A stretch of DNA of 5,173 nucleotides, taken from JBOFEH01 sp051650265 (GTDB lineage Bacteria > Bacillota > Clostridia > Lachnospirales > Cellulosilyticaceae). The stretch spans positions 1 to 5,173 of the forward strand of contig JBOFIR010000168.1 of assembly GCA_051650265.1 (NCBI GenBank), written 5' to 3'. The notes below the pieces were generated by a model. That model ran no database searches. It had not been told where the DNA came from and was given only the letters and a program-made list of their open reading frames with translations. Below are positions 1 through 5,173 of the stretch, one piece after another (position 1 is the first letter of the stretch; each line of letters opens with the position of its first letter). Made by a program: the position numbers and the translations under genes.

Positions 1-852
1 ATCAATATTCACAATGATCATGGGGACTCCATGGGTGCTAGAGACTCAGGTTGGATTCAGCTCTATGGTGAAAACAATCAAGAGGCCTATGACAATCATA
101 TCATGGCTGTATGTATCGGGGAGCATCCTGATGTGCTGCTTCCTGTGATGAATTGTTATGATGGCTTCATCACCTCGCACTCTGTGGAGAATATTGAACT
201 CCTAGAGGATGAGAAAGTCCGTCAGTTCGTAGGCGACTACAATCCGCCGCATTGTCTCATCAATCCCAAGCAGCCTATTGCTGTAGGGGGACTCGACTTG
301 GCCAGCTACTACTTTGAGCATAAGCGGTCTCAAGTAGAGGGCATGCGCCGTGCCAAAGATGTGATCCTAGAAGTGGCAGAGGAATATGAGGCACTGACAG
401 GCCGCCGTTATGGCCTATTTGAGGCGTATCGCATGGAAGATGCAGAGCGTGCCATCGTCTTGCTAGGGTCCTCAGCAGGTACTGCCAAGCACGTGGTAGA
501 CTGTCTGCGTAGCAAAGGGGAGAAAGTCGGGCTGATTAAGCTTAGAGTCTTTAGACCGTTCCCAGCGGAGGAGTTGGCAGCAGCGCTCAGTGGTTGCCAA
601 GCTGTAGCGATCATGGATAAGAGTGATGGCTTTAATGGCAAAGGCGCACCAGTATTCAACGAAGTGTGTAGCGCCCTCTACTATGAGGCCAGACAACCAC
701 TGATGGTCAACTATATCTATGGAATCGGTGGACGCGATGTGCGTACAGAGTCTATCGAGGTGGTGTACAGTGCACTGACTACGATCATCGAAGCAGGCAA
801 AGTGACAGATCCTTATCGCTACTTAGGGGTAGTGACAAGAGAAGAGCAATAG
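1..852 (+). CDS. porA: 2-oxoacid (probably pyruvate):ferredoxin oxidoreductase, alpha subunit, C-terminal part
   Basis: The reading frame is open from base 1, so the ATG at 31 is internal and the gene begins upstream of the window. 283 residues are visible; alpha subunits are usually a little under 400, so roughly 100 N-terminal residues are missing. The fragment opens with the family signature DHGDSMGARDSGWIQ (visible residues 6-20). Next comes the end of the pyrimidine-binding domain (LLPVMNCYDGFITSH, about 46-60), then the transketolase-C-like domain with AIVLLGSSAGT (about 151-161) and VGLIKLRVFRPFP (about 176-188), and the C-terminal IYGIGGRDV (about 239-247). The enzyme oxidises pyruvate or a related 2-oxoacid with coenzyme A to acyl-CoA and CO2, passing electrons to ferredoxin in the cytoplasm. 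The alpha chain pairs with PorB, encoded 12 bases downstream in what is surely one operon. Pyruvate is the likely substrate, but other 2-oxoacids cannot be excluded from this fragment. Confidence 0.95.
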   Translation: MNIHNDHGDSMGARDSGWIQLYGENNQEAYDNHIMAVCIGEHPDVLLPVMNCYDGFITSHSVENIELLEDEKVRQFVGDYNPPHCLINPKQPIAVGGLDLASYYFEHKRSQVEGMRRAKDVILEVAEEYEALTGRRYGLFEAYRMEDAERAIVLLGSSAGTAKHVVDCLRSKGEKVGLIKLRVFRPFPAEELAAALSGCQAVAIMDKSDGFNGKGAPVFNEVCSALYYEARQPLMVNYIYGIGGRDVRTESIEVVYSALTTIIEAGKVTDPYRYLGVVTREEQ

Positions 853-864
853 GGGGAGAAGCGC

Positions 865-1797
865 ATGGCTTATAATTTGAAAGAAACCAGTTTGAAACCA
901 GAGAGATTGACAGGTGGCCATCGTATGTGTGCAGGTTGCGGTGCACCTGTTGTGGTAAGGACCGTGCTCCGTGCCTTAAAGGAAGAAGATAAAGCGGTGA
1001 TTGGCTCTGCAACAGGTTGCTTGGAGGTCTCCACTTTTATCTATCCCTATACTGCGTGGCAAGACTCCTTTATCCACTCCGCATTTGAGAATGGTGCGGT
1101 CACAGTGGCAGGGGTAGAAGCTGCTTACAACAATATGAAGCGTACAGGAAAAATAGATGATACCTATAAGTTTATTGCTTTTGGTGGGGATGGCGGGACA
1201 TATGACATTGGCCTCCAATCTTTATCAGGTGCTATGGAGCGTGGCCATGATATGGTTTATGTCTGCTATGACAATGGTGCTTATATGAATACAGGGATTC
1301 AAAGATCTTCTGCAACACCGAAGTATGCAGATACCACCACCTCTCCTGCAGGTAGCGTGATCCCAGGGAAGACGCAGTACCGCAAAGACCTGACACAAGT
1401 CATGGCGGCCCATCATATTCCTTATATTGCCCAGTCCGCACCGATCGGCAACTTCAAGGATCTCTATGAGAAGTCCGAAAAAGCGATCTATACACCAGGT
1501 GCAGCATTTCTCAATGTGCTGGCACCATGCCCAAGAGGCTGGCGCTATGACACACCTAAACTGATGGAGATGGCACAGATTGCTGTAGATACCTGCTTCT
1601 GGCCACTCTACGAAGTGGAGAATGGGGTCTATAAGCTCACCTATATGCCAAAACAAAAGCGTCCAATCTCTGACTGGTTAGAGGCACAAGGCCGTTTCAA
1701 ACATGTGGCAAAAGATCCTGAGAAGGTGGCAGAGATCCAAGCAGAAATCGATGCAAGATGGGATGCACTCCTCACACTTTGCCAAGTGAAAAACTAA
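865..1797 (+). CDS. porB: 2-oxoacid (probably pyruvate):ferredoxin oxidoreductase, beta subunit, TPP-binding
   Basis: A complete 310-residue protein, the usual length for PorB. It starts at ATG 865 after the ribosome binding site AGGGGGAG (851-858), which overlaps the porA stop. The beta subunit carries thiamine diphosphate and the proximal [4Fe-4S] cluster. Cys22 and Cys25 lie in CAGCG, Cys52 in ATGCLE and Cys222 in APCPRGW; these match the four cluster ligands of the PFOR family. The TPP/Mg site is GGDGGTYDIG (107-116) followed by CYDNGAYMNTG (134-144), with Asp109 and Asn137 as expected metal ligands. The long C-terminal tail (about 245-310) is typical of the clostridial/archaeal split enzymes. 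It works with PorA and with gamma and delta (ferredoxin-like) subunits that should be encoded upstream. No frameshift or missing key residue is seen. Confidence 0.97.
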   Translation: MAYNLKETSLKPERLTGGHRMCAGCGAPVVVRTVLRALKEEDKAVIGSATGCLEVSTFIYPYTAWQDSFIHSAFENGAVTVAGVEAAYNNMKRTGKIDDTYKFIAFGGDGGTYDIGLQSLSGAMERGHDMVYVCYDNGAYMNTGIQRSSATPKYADTTTSPAGSVIPGKTQYRKDLTQVMAAHHIPYIAQSAPIGNFKDLYEKSEKAIYTPGAAFLNVLAPCPRGWRYDTPKLMEMAQIAVDTCFWPLYEVENGVYKLTYMPKQKRPISDWLEAQGRFKHVAKDPEKVAEIQAEIDARWDALLTLCQVKN

Positions 1798-1911
1798 ACA
1801 CGAGGTGATACTTCACAATTTGGACATAGATTATTGGTCGAAGGTTCATAAGATGTTAGAAGTCTGTTTGTTAATTCTTTACAACACCTTTAAGATTGGG
1901 TTGTACAATAA

Positions 1912-1937
1912 GTGGTGTAGAAATCTTCTACATACAC
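1912..1937 (+). other. stem-loop in the intergenic region after porB
   Basis: Bases 1912-1922 pair with 1926-1937 around a 3-base loop (ATC) with a single bulged A at 1934 and one G-U pair. The inner part, GTAGAA with TTCTAC, is perfect. No run of T follows, so it is not a standard intrinsic terminator. It could be a 3' UTR stabilising hairpin or part of a small RNA. The rest of 1798-2011 is A+T-rich and holds no gene I can support. Confidence 0.4.
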
Positions 1938-2011
1938 ATTACCCATGTTATTTACACAACTTAAATCCACGTCTAGTGATAGACAAACAACCAAAAAACA
2001 TAACCCGTAAC

Positions 2012-2054
2012 ATACAAAAAAGGACAAGTGGCGATCACTTGTCCTTTTTTGTAT
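2012..2054. terminator. bidirectional intrinsic terminator between porB and the stalk-domain gene
   Basis: A perfect 19-bp inverted repeat (2012-2030 with 2036-2054) and a 5-base loop. The core GGACAAGTG / CACTTGTCC is flanked by six A on the left and six T on the right, so a G+C-containing stem followed by a U run is produced on both strands. It lies 8 bases past the stop of the - strand gene ending at 2063 and about 215 bases past the porB stop. It is placed to end both convergent transcripts. Confidence 0.93.
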
Positions 2055-2062
2055 CTAGAGAT

Positions 2063-3166
2063 TTATTCGTACATTTTACGTCTTGAGAAGTCTTGGTCTT
2101 CATAAGTTACAAGTTTAGTGTTACCACTGAAGATATAACCTACAATGCTATCATACTTGATTTCATCATCAATATCATATTCGATATCATCTAAGAAATC
2201 AATTAATAAGTCTTCAACGTCATAATCAGTCAATTTATTCCAGCCTACCATTTGTTCTTGAGTCAGTTGAGGAATGTTGACTGTATAAATCACAGCATCA
2301 TCTTTTAACTTAAGATCAATAGAGCTAATAGTAAGAGCTGTAGCAGATTCTGCACCTAAAGGCATAGCAGGAAGTTTTCTATACTTGCTATTTAAGTCAT
2401 TAGTGATCTCACGGATATCAGATGATGTAAGTACTTTTGTATAAGCGAATTTACCTGATGTAGAATATGTAAAGTCACCTACGCTTACATCTTTATAAGA
2501 ATCTTCAAGAGCTCCTTCAATTGTAAAGCCTTTGAAAGCTTGTTGTACTTCAAAAGATACCTCTTTTAAGAATGTTTCGAGTTTTTTAGTTGTGATATTA
2601 TCGAAGTCACGTTTGTCAGATTTACTACTGTAAGATACTGTTACATAAAGAATATCTTTTGACGTATGTTGTCTAATATCAAATTCCCAAGCAACGTTAA
2701 GTTCTTCGTCGAAGATCTCGAGGAGTTTTTTCTCCATTGCAGCTGTGTCACCAGGCTTCACAACAGTACCACCGTTTGAAGTACCTTGGTCTTTGAGTTC
2801 ATTAAGTTGTTTCTCAAGAGCATCCGCTTTTGTCTTCCAGAAATCAACTTCTCTTTGTTTTGCATCTAAAGCACTTTGGTCAACTGACCCTGCTTCAGGT
2901 GTAATATGTACAGTGTTGTTTCTCCAGTCTACTTTGTTCCCAGTGATTTGTCCCGCATCTCTGAGTGATACGTATACTGTGCCATCAACCATGAAAGGCT
3001 CCATATTTGGTGTAACTGATTCGCCATCGTAAGTTACTTTAATGTTATTGTAGATTGCTTTTAAGCTTTTTGTAAGAGAAGCAGCATCTACAGATGTTAC
3101 AAATAATCCAGACCCAACTAGTACAGCAAGTCCGGCTGTCATTACACGTTGTAATTTCTTATTCAT
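2063..3166 (-). CDS. secreted stalk-domain (copper amine oxidase N-terminal-like) protein with coiled coil and two alpha/beta repeats
   Basis: A 367-residue secreted protein of unknown function. The start ATG (3164-3166) has a strong AGGAGGT ribosome binding site 6 bases upstream (3173-3179). Residues 1-28 form a signal peptide (basic MNKKLQR, hydrophobic core, cut probably after VDA). Residues about 38-90 resemble one unit of the copper amine oxidase N-terminal/stalk domain: MEPFMVDGTVYVSLRDAG, then VDWRNNTVHI. That module is non-catalytic and is commonly found on exported clostridial proteins; nothing here resembles amine oxidase. About 96-127 is a charged heptad-like coiled coil, followed by a Gly/Thr-rich linker. 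The C-terminal half holds two related modules (about 145-243 and 250-356), each read as helix-strand-strand-helix-strand-strand. They also match the 142-aa protein encoded upstream. The extreme C-terminus is acidic then ends SRRKMYE, with no LPXTG or membrane anchor. The gene is visibly richer in A+T than its neighbours. A cell-envelope or extracellular binding role is inference only. Confidence 0.93.
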   Translation of the reverse strand: MNKKLQRVMTAGLAVLVGSGLFVTSVDAASLTKSLKAIYNNIKVTYDGESVTPNMEPFMVDGTVYVSLRDAGQITGNKVDWRNNTVHITPEAGSVDQSALDAKQREVDFWKTKADALEKQLNELKDQGTSNGGTVVKPGDTAAMEKKLLEIFDEELNVAWEFDIRQHTSKDILYVTVSYSSKSDKRDFDNITTKKLETFLKEVSFEVQQAFKGFTIEGALEDSYKDVSVGDFTYSTSGKFAYTKVLTSSDIREITNDLNSKYRKLPAMPLGAESATALTISSIDLKLKDDAVIYTVNIPQLTQEQMVGWNKLTDYDVEDLLIDFLDDIEYDIDDEIKYDSIVGYIFSGNTKLVTYEDQDFSRRKMYE

Positions 3167-3229
3167 ATTCTTACCTCCTAAGTTTTCTCATAGTCCCTGC
3201 TTTAGTATAAACCACTTGGAGGTAAGAAT
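3167..3229 (-). promoter_or_regulatory. inverted repeat that can sequester the ribosome binding site of the stalk-domain gene
   Basis: Bases 3167-3178 (ATTCTTACCTCC) are perfectly inverted at 3218-3229 (GGAGGTAAGAAT). Allowing one bulge at T3179, four more pairs form (3180-3183 with 3214-3217), giving 16 bp around a 30-base loop. In - strand RNA the downstream arm contains the Shine-Dalgarno AGGAGGT and ends one base before the ATG; the upstream arm is an anti-Shine-Dalgarno. Under the predicted local promoter (3204-3233) the upstream arm lies in the -35/-10 spacer and is not transcribed. Only mRNA started further upstream, for example from the 142-aa gene, would carry both arms. The repeat is directly seen; the regulatory role is inferred. 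Confidence 0.8.
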
Positions 3230-3233
3230 TCAA
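3204..3233 (-). promoter_or_regulatory. predicted sigma-A-type promoter of the stalk-domain gene
   Basis: On the - strand, TATACT (3204-3209, 5 of 6 match to TATAAT) is preceded by TTGAAT (3228-3233, 4 of 6 match to TTGACA) at an 18-base spacing. Transcription would begin near 3197, giving a leader of about 30 bases. The -35 hexamer overlaps a 10-bp palindrome TTCAATTGAA (3229-3238). Confidence 0.55.
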
Positions 3234-3270
3234 TTGAACTGTTGAAAATTAATAAAAATGTAACAAAATA

Positions 3271-3699
3271 TTATTTAATGTCTAACTTTCCATCTTTATA
3301 CATAAAGGTTAGGGCAGGTTTTGTCGCATCATCTTCGATTACGACCCCATTGATCTCTACATCTTGTTTAAGTGCCTTGATGATCTCTTGGCTGATGGTA
3401 GTGAGCAGTTTCTCAAGATCTGCTTGTGAAATTTTCTTGAACGCTTTGGCATCTTCCTTATCATATTCGATAAGCACCATCACTTTGCCGTCTACAAAAG
3501 CGATCTCAAAGTCCCAGTCCACGCCATATTGCTTGTCTGAATTTTTCTCAAGCTGGTCTTCTACCTTGTCTAAGATATAGTTCACATAGATTGGATTCGT
3601 TAGGTCAGCCTTAGGTTCTGTTGCATGAGTGGATAGGCCGAGGCTACCGAGCGATAGTAGACCTGCCATGAGTAATACCATGAATTTTTTGGATTTCAT
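3271..3699 (-). CDS. small secreted protein, single alpha/beta module related to the stalk-domain protein
   Basis: A 142-residue protein I do not recognise as a named family. The ATG (3697-3699) follows AGAGGAGG (3707-3714) by 7 bases. Residues 1-27 are a signal peptide: MKSKK, a Leu/Gly-rich core, and a likely cut after THA. The mature part is one module: helix (38-54), strand with VDWDFEIAF (60-68), strand VMVLIEY (73-79), helix from ISQADLEKLL (90) to about 112, then VEINGVVI and TFMYKDGKLDI as the final strands. It aligns with residues 145-243 of the 367-aa protein encoded downstream on the same strand: DWDFEI with AWEFDI, and the 90-112 helix without gaps, 8 of 23 identical. It has no cysteine, anchor or catalytic motif that I can see. 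The gap to the next gene is 104 bases with no clear terminator, so partial co-transcription is plausible. The shared module suggests a common ligand or partner outside the membrane, which is inference. Confidence 0.88.
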   Translation of the reverse strand: MKSKKFMVLLMAGLLSLGSLGLSTHATEPKADLTNPIYVNYILDKVEDQLEKNSDKQYGVDWDFEIAFVDGKVMVLIEYDKEDAKAFKKISQADLEKLLTTISQEIIKALKQDVEINGVVIEDDATKPALTFMYKDGKLDIK

Positions 3700-3737
3700 A
3701 AGAAAACCTCCTCTAATTAGTGTCTAAAAGTTAGTAT

Positions 3738-3766
3738 TTTATAATCCTGCCTAAATATGCTGGAAA
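3738..3766 (-). promoter_or_regulatory. predicted promoter of the 142-aa secreted protein gene
   Basis: On the - strand, TATAAA (3738-3743, 5 of 6) is preceded by TTTCCA (3761-3766, 4 of 6) at exactly 17 bases. The inferred start near 3731 leaves a leader of about 30 bases that includes the AGAGGAGG ribosome binding site. Confidence 0.6.
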
Positions 3767-3774
3767 TATTTACT

Positions 3775-3803
3775 TTGCCAATGGCCATAAACAAAGTTAA
3801 AAT
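3775..3803 (+). promoter_or_regulatory. predicted promoter of uvrC
   Basis: TTGCCA (3775-3780, 5 of 6) and TAAAAT (3798-3803, 5 of 6) are spaced by 17 bases, a near-consensus vegetative promoter. The start would be near 3810, about 45 bases before the uvrC ATG. The -35 overlaps a short inverted repeat GCCA-A-TGGC (3777-3785). No LexA-type operator (GAAC...GTTC) is visible, so SOS control is not supported by this region. Confidence 0.65.
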
Positions 3804-3855
3804 GGAGTAAACTAAAGGCAAAACAAAAAATCGCCAAAGATAGAGGAGGTAGGCA

Positions 3856-5173
3856 ATGTTTGAGATAGAAGAAGAACTGAAGAAGTTACCTACACAACCA
3901 GGTGTCTATTTGATGAAAGATGAGATGGACCGGATTATCTATGTAGGGAAGGCGATCAACCTCAAGAACCGTGTGAGACAGTATTTCCAAAGCTCACGCA
4001 ATCACTCCATCAAAGTGATCAAGATGGTCGAGCAGATTCGAAGCTTTGAATATATTATCACAGCATCTGAGATGGAAGCACTGGTACTTGAGTGTAATCT
4101 GATCAAAAAATACAATCCCAAATACAATATTCGCCTCAAAGATGACAAACACTATCCGTACATCAAGCTGGATGTACATGATGCCTTTCCACAGGTCAAG
4201 ATTGTCCGTCAGATGCGTAAAGATGGGAGCAAATACTTTGGTCCCTATACGGATGTGAATGCCATGTGGGAACTGGTAGAGATCATCAAGAAGAGCTGGA
4301 CGCTGCGCACCTGTAGCCGCGTGCTCCCACGAGATATCGGCAAGGAGCGTCCTTGTCTCAACGCCCATATTGGGCAGTGCAGTGCGCCTTGTGCAGGTAG
4401 CATCAGCCGCGAAGACTACGGCAAGATGGTGGATGAAGTCACCGCCTTTCTCAGTGGCAAATACAGCGAGACGATCAAGCGACTTGAGCAGCAGATGGTC
4501 GCCGCGTCAGAAGAGATGAACTTTGAGAAAGCAGCCATCTATCGTGATCAGATCGGTGCCATCAGACGACTGGAACAAAAGCAAGCAGTGGATCAGAGTG
4601 GCATGGAAGACCAAGACATTATTGCCTTTGGCCGCTCAGAGAAAGATACACTGATGCAGGTGTACTTTGTACGCCAAGGTAAGCTGGTAGGACGCGAACA
4701 CTTCCTATTAGATGATACAGGCGGCGAACCCATCGAGGAGATTTTCCGAGACTTTATTTTGCAGTTCTATAATGAAGCGACATTTATCCCAAAGGAGATC
4801 ATCGTAGAGAAGGTGCCAGAAGAACTGGACATCCTCACGGAGTACCTCAGCGTGCGCAAGGGCAGCAAGGTTCATGTGAAGATGCCACAAAAAGGGACCA
4901 AGTACAATCTCCTGGAACTGGCAAGTAAGAATGCCTACCTCACACTCAGCCAATTTGGGGATCAGATCCGCGCTGCAGAGGCCAAGGTCAAGACGGCCCT
5001 TGAAGAACTCCAAGAGGCACTGGGGCTAGAGAAGCCACCGTATCGTATCGAAGCTTATGATATCTCCAATACCCAAGGAATCCAGTCTGTCGGGGGCATG
5101 GTAGTATTTGAAGGCGGTAAGCCAAAGCGTAGTGACTACCGTAAGTTCAAGATCAAGAGTGTGGTCGGGCCCA
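3856..5173 (+). CDS. uvrC: UvrABC system protein C (excinuclease subunit), N-terminal 439 residues
   Basis: UvrC makes the two incisions on either side of bulky DNA lesions after recruitment by UvrB in nucleotide excision repair. The ATG at 3856 follows AGAGGAGGT (3842-3850) by 5 bases. The frame is open to the window edge; full-length UvrC is about 600 residues, so roughly a quarter is missing. The GIY-YIG nuclease domain (about 12-93) shows PGVY, IYVGKA with Tyr29, Arg39, Glu79 in ALVLE and Asn91 in KYN, matching the catalytic set of the 3' incision domain. Cys153, Cys167, Cys175 and Cys179 match the four cysteines known to bind an iron-sulphur cluster in E. coli UvrC. The UVR motif that contacts UvrB lies at about 202-240 (MNFEKAAIYRDQI). 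The RNase H-like 5' incision domain has begun: EAYDISNTQG, with Asp402 the likely first catalytic aspartate. The rest of that domain and the C-terminal helix-hairpin-helix region lie outside the window. Confidence 0.98.
   Translation, partial: MFEIEEELKKLPTQPGVYLMKDEMDRIIYVGKAINLKNRVRQYFQSSRNHSIKVIKMVEQIRSFEYIITASEMEALVLECNLIKKYNPKYNIRLKDDKHYPYIKLDVHDAFPQVKIVRQMRKDGSKYFGPYTDVNAMWELVEIIKKSWTLRTCSRVLPRDIGKERPCLNAHIGQCSAPCAGSISREDYGKMVDEVTAFLSGKYSETIKRLEQQMVAASEEMNFEKAAIYRDQIGAIRRLEQKQAVDQSGMEDQDIIAFGRSEKDTLMQVYFVRQGKLVGREHFLLDDTGGEPIEEIFRDFILQFYNEATFIPKEIIVEKVPEELDILTEYLSVRKGSKVHVKMPQKGTKYNLLELASKNAYLTLSQFGDQIRAAEAKVKTALEELQEALGLEKPPYRIEAYDISNTQGIQSVGGMVVFEGGKPKRSDYRKFKIKSVVGP

Noticed and set aside
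31..852. ATG at 31 as the real start of the oxidoreductase alpha subunit
   Set aside because: The frame stays open to base 1, and residues upstream of this Met (INIHNDHGDS) belong to the conserved family signature, so the gene is cut by the window edge.
1225..1656. 143-aa reading frame antisense to porB
   Set aside because: Lies wholly over a well-conserved gene, has no ribosome site or family features, and reads as a shadow frame.
1971..1984. Small hairpin GTCTA-GTGA-TAGAC after porB
   Set aside because: Only 5 bp with no T run and no neighbouring signal; expected by chance in A+T-rich DNA.
1805..2086. Possible 93-aa gene on the + strand after porB
   Set aside because: GTG start with no proper ribosome site, Asn/Leu/Tyr-rich low-information protein, and the frame runs through the terminator hairpin into the end of the opposite-strand gene.
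2063..3166. Copper amine oxidase enzyme activity for the 367-aa protein
   Set aside because: Only the short N-terminal stalk-like unit resembles that family; the catalytic domain and its topaquinone-forming Tyr motif are absent.
3242..3580. 112-aa reading frame antisense to the small secreted gene
   Set aside because: TTG start; the GGAGGT at 3218-3223 is about 18 bases away, too far to serve, and is better explained as an arm of the inverted repeat. The opposite frame has a signal peptide, a good ribosome site and a paralogue.
3700..3855. LexA/SOS box before uvrC
   Set aside because: Searched by eye for GAAC-N4-GTTC type sites and found none.
3994..5013. Antisense reading frames of 124 aa and 101 aa inside uvrC
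   Set aside because: Shadows of uvrC codon bias; uvrC itself is unambiguous across this stretch.

Overview
The window looks like chromosomal DNA of a low-to-mid G+C anaerobic Bacillota, most likely a clostridial lineage. Three things point that way: a split-subunit pyruvate/2-oxoacid:ferredoxin oxidoreductase, strong AGGAGG ribosome binding sites, and a secreted protein with a copper-amine-oxidase-N-terminal-like 'stalk' domain, a module common in Clostridia and Paenibacillus-type bacteria. I cannot name the species.

Layout. Positions 1-852 hold the C-terminal part of the alpha subunit (porA) and 865-1797 the complete beta subunit (porB) of the oxidoreductase, both on the + strand with a 12-base gap, as in an operon; the gamma and delta subunits are presumably upstream of the window. 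After porB come about 200 bases of A+T-rich DNA without a convincing gene, ending in a perfect 19-bp hairpin (2012-2054) that serves as a bidirectional terminator. On the - strand, 3699 to 3271 encodes a small secreted protein (142 aa) and 3166 to 2063 a larger secreted stalk-domain protein (367 aa). At the right, on the + strand, uvrC starts at 3856 and runs off the window with 439 codons visible. Back-to-back promoters lie between the small secreted gene and uvrC.

Main point of interest. The two secreted proteins are related. By my hand alignment, the 142-aa protein is a stand-alone copy of an alpha/beta module that occurs twice in the C-terminal half of the 367-aa protein, where it follows a signal peptide, a stalk domain and a coiled coil. 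I do not recognise this module as a named family. The ribosome binding site of the larger gene is one arm of a 16-bp inverted repeat (one bulge). The other arm lies inside the spacer of that gene's own predicted promoter. A transcript reading through from the small gene would fold and hide the ribosome binding site, while a transcript from the local promoter would lack the blocking arm. This suggests translation that depends on which promoter made the mRNA.

The por genes and uvrC are ordinary core metabolism and repair genes. The stalk/module pair sits between them as its own - strand unit and is visibly richer in A+T, above all in the larger gene. There is no sign of a transposon, phage, CRISPR array or RNA gene of a known class.
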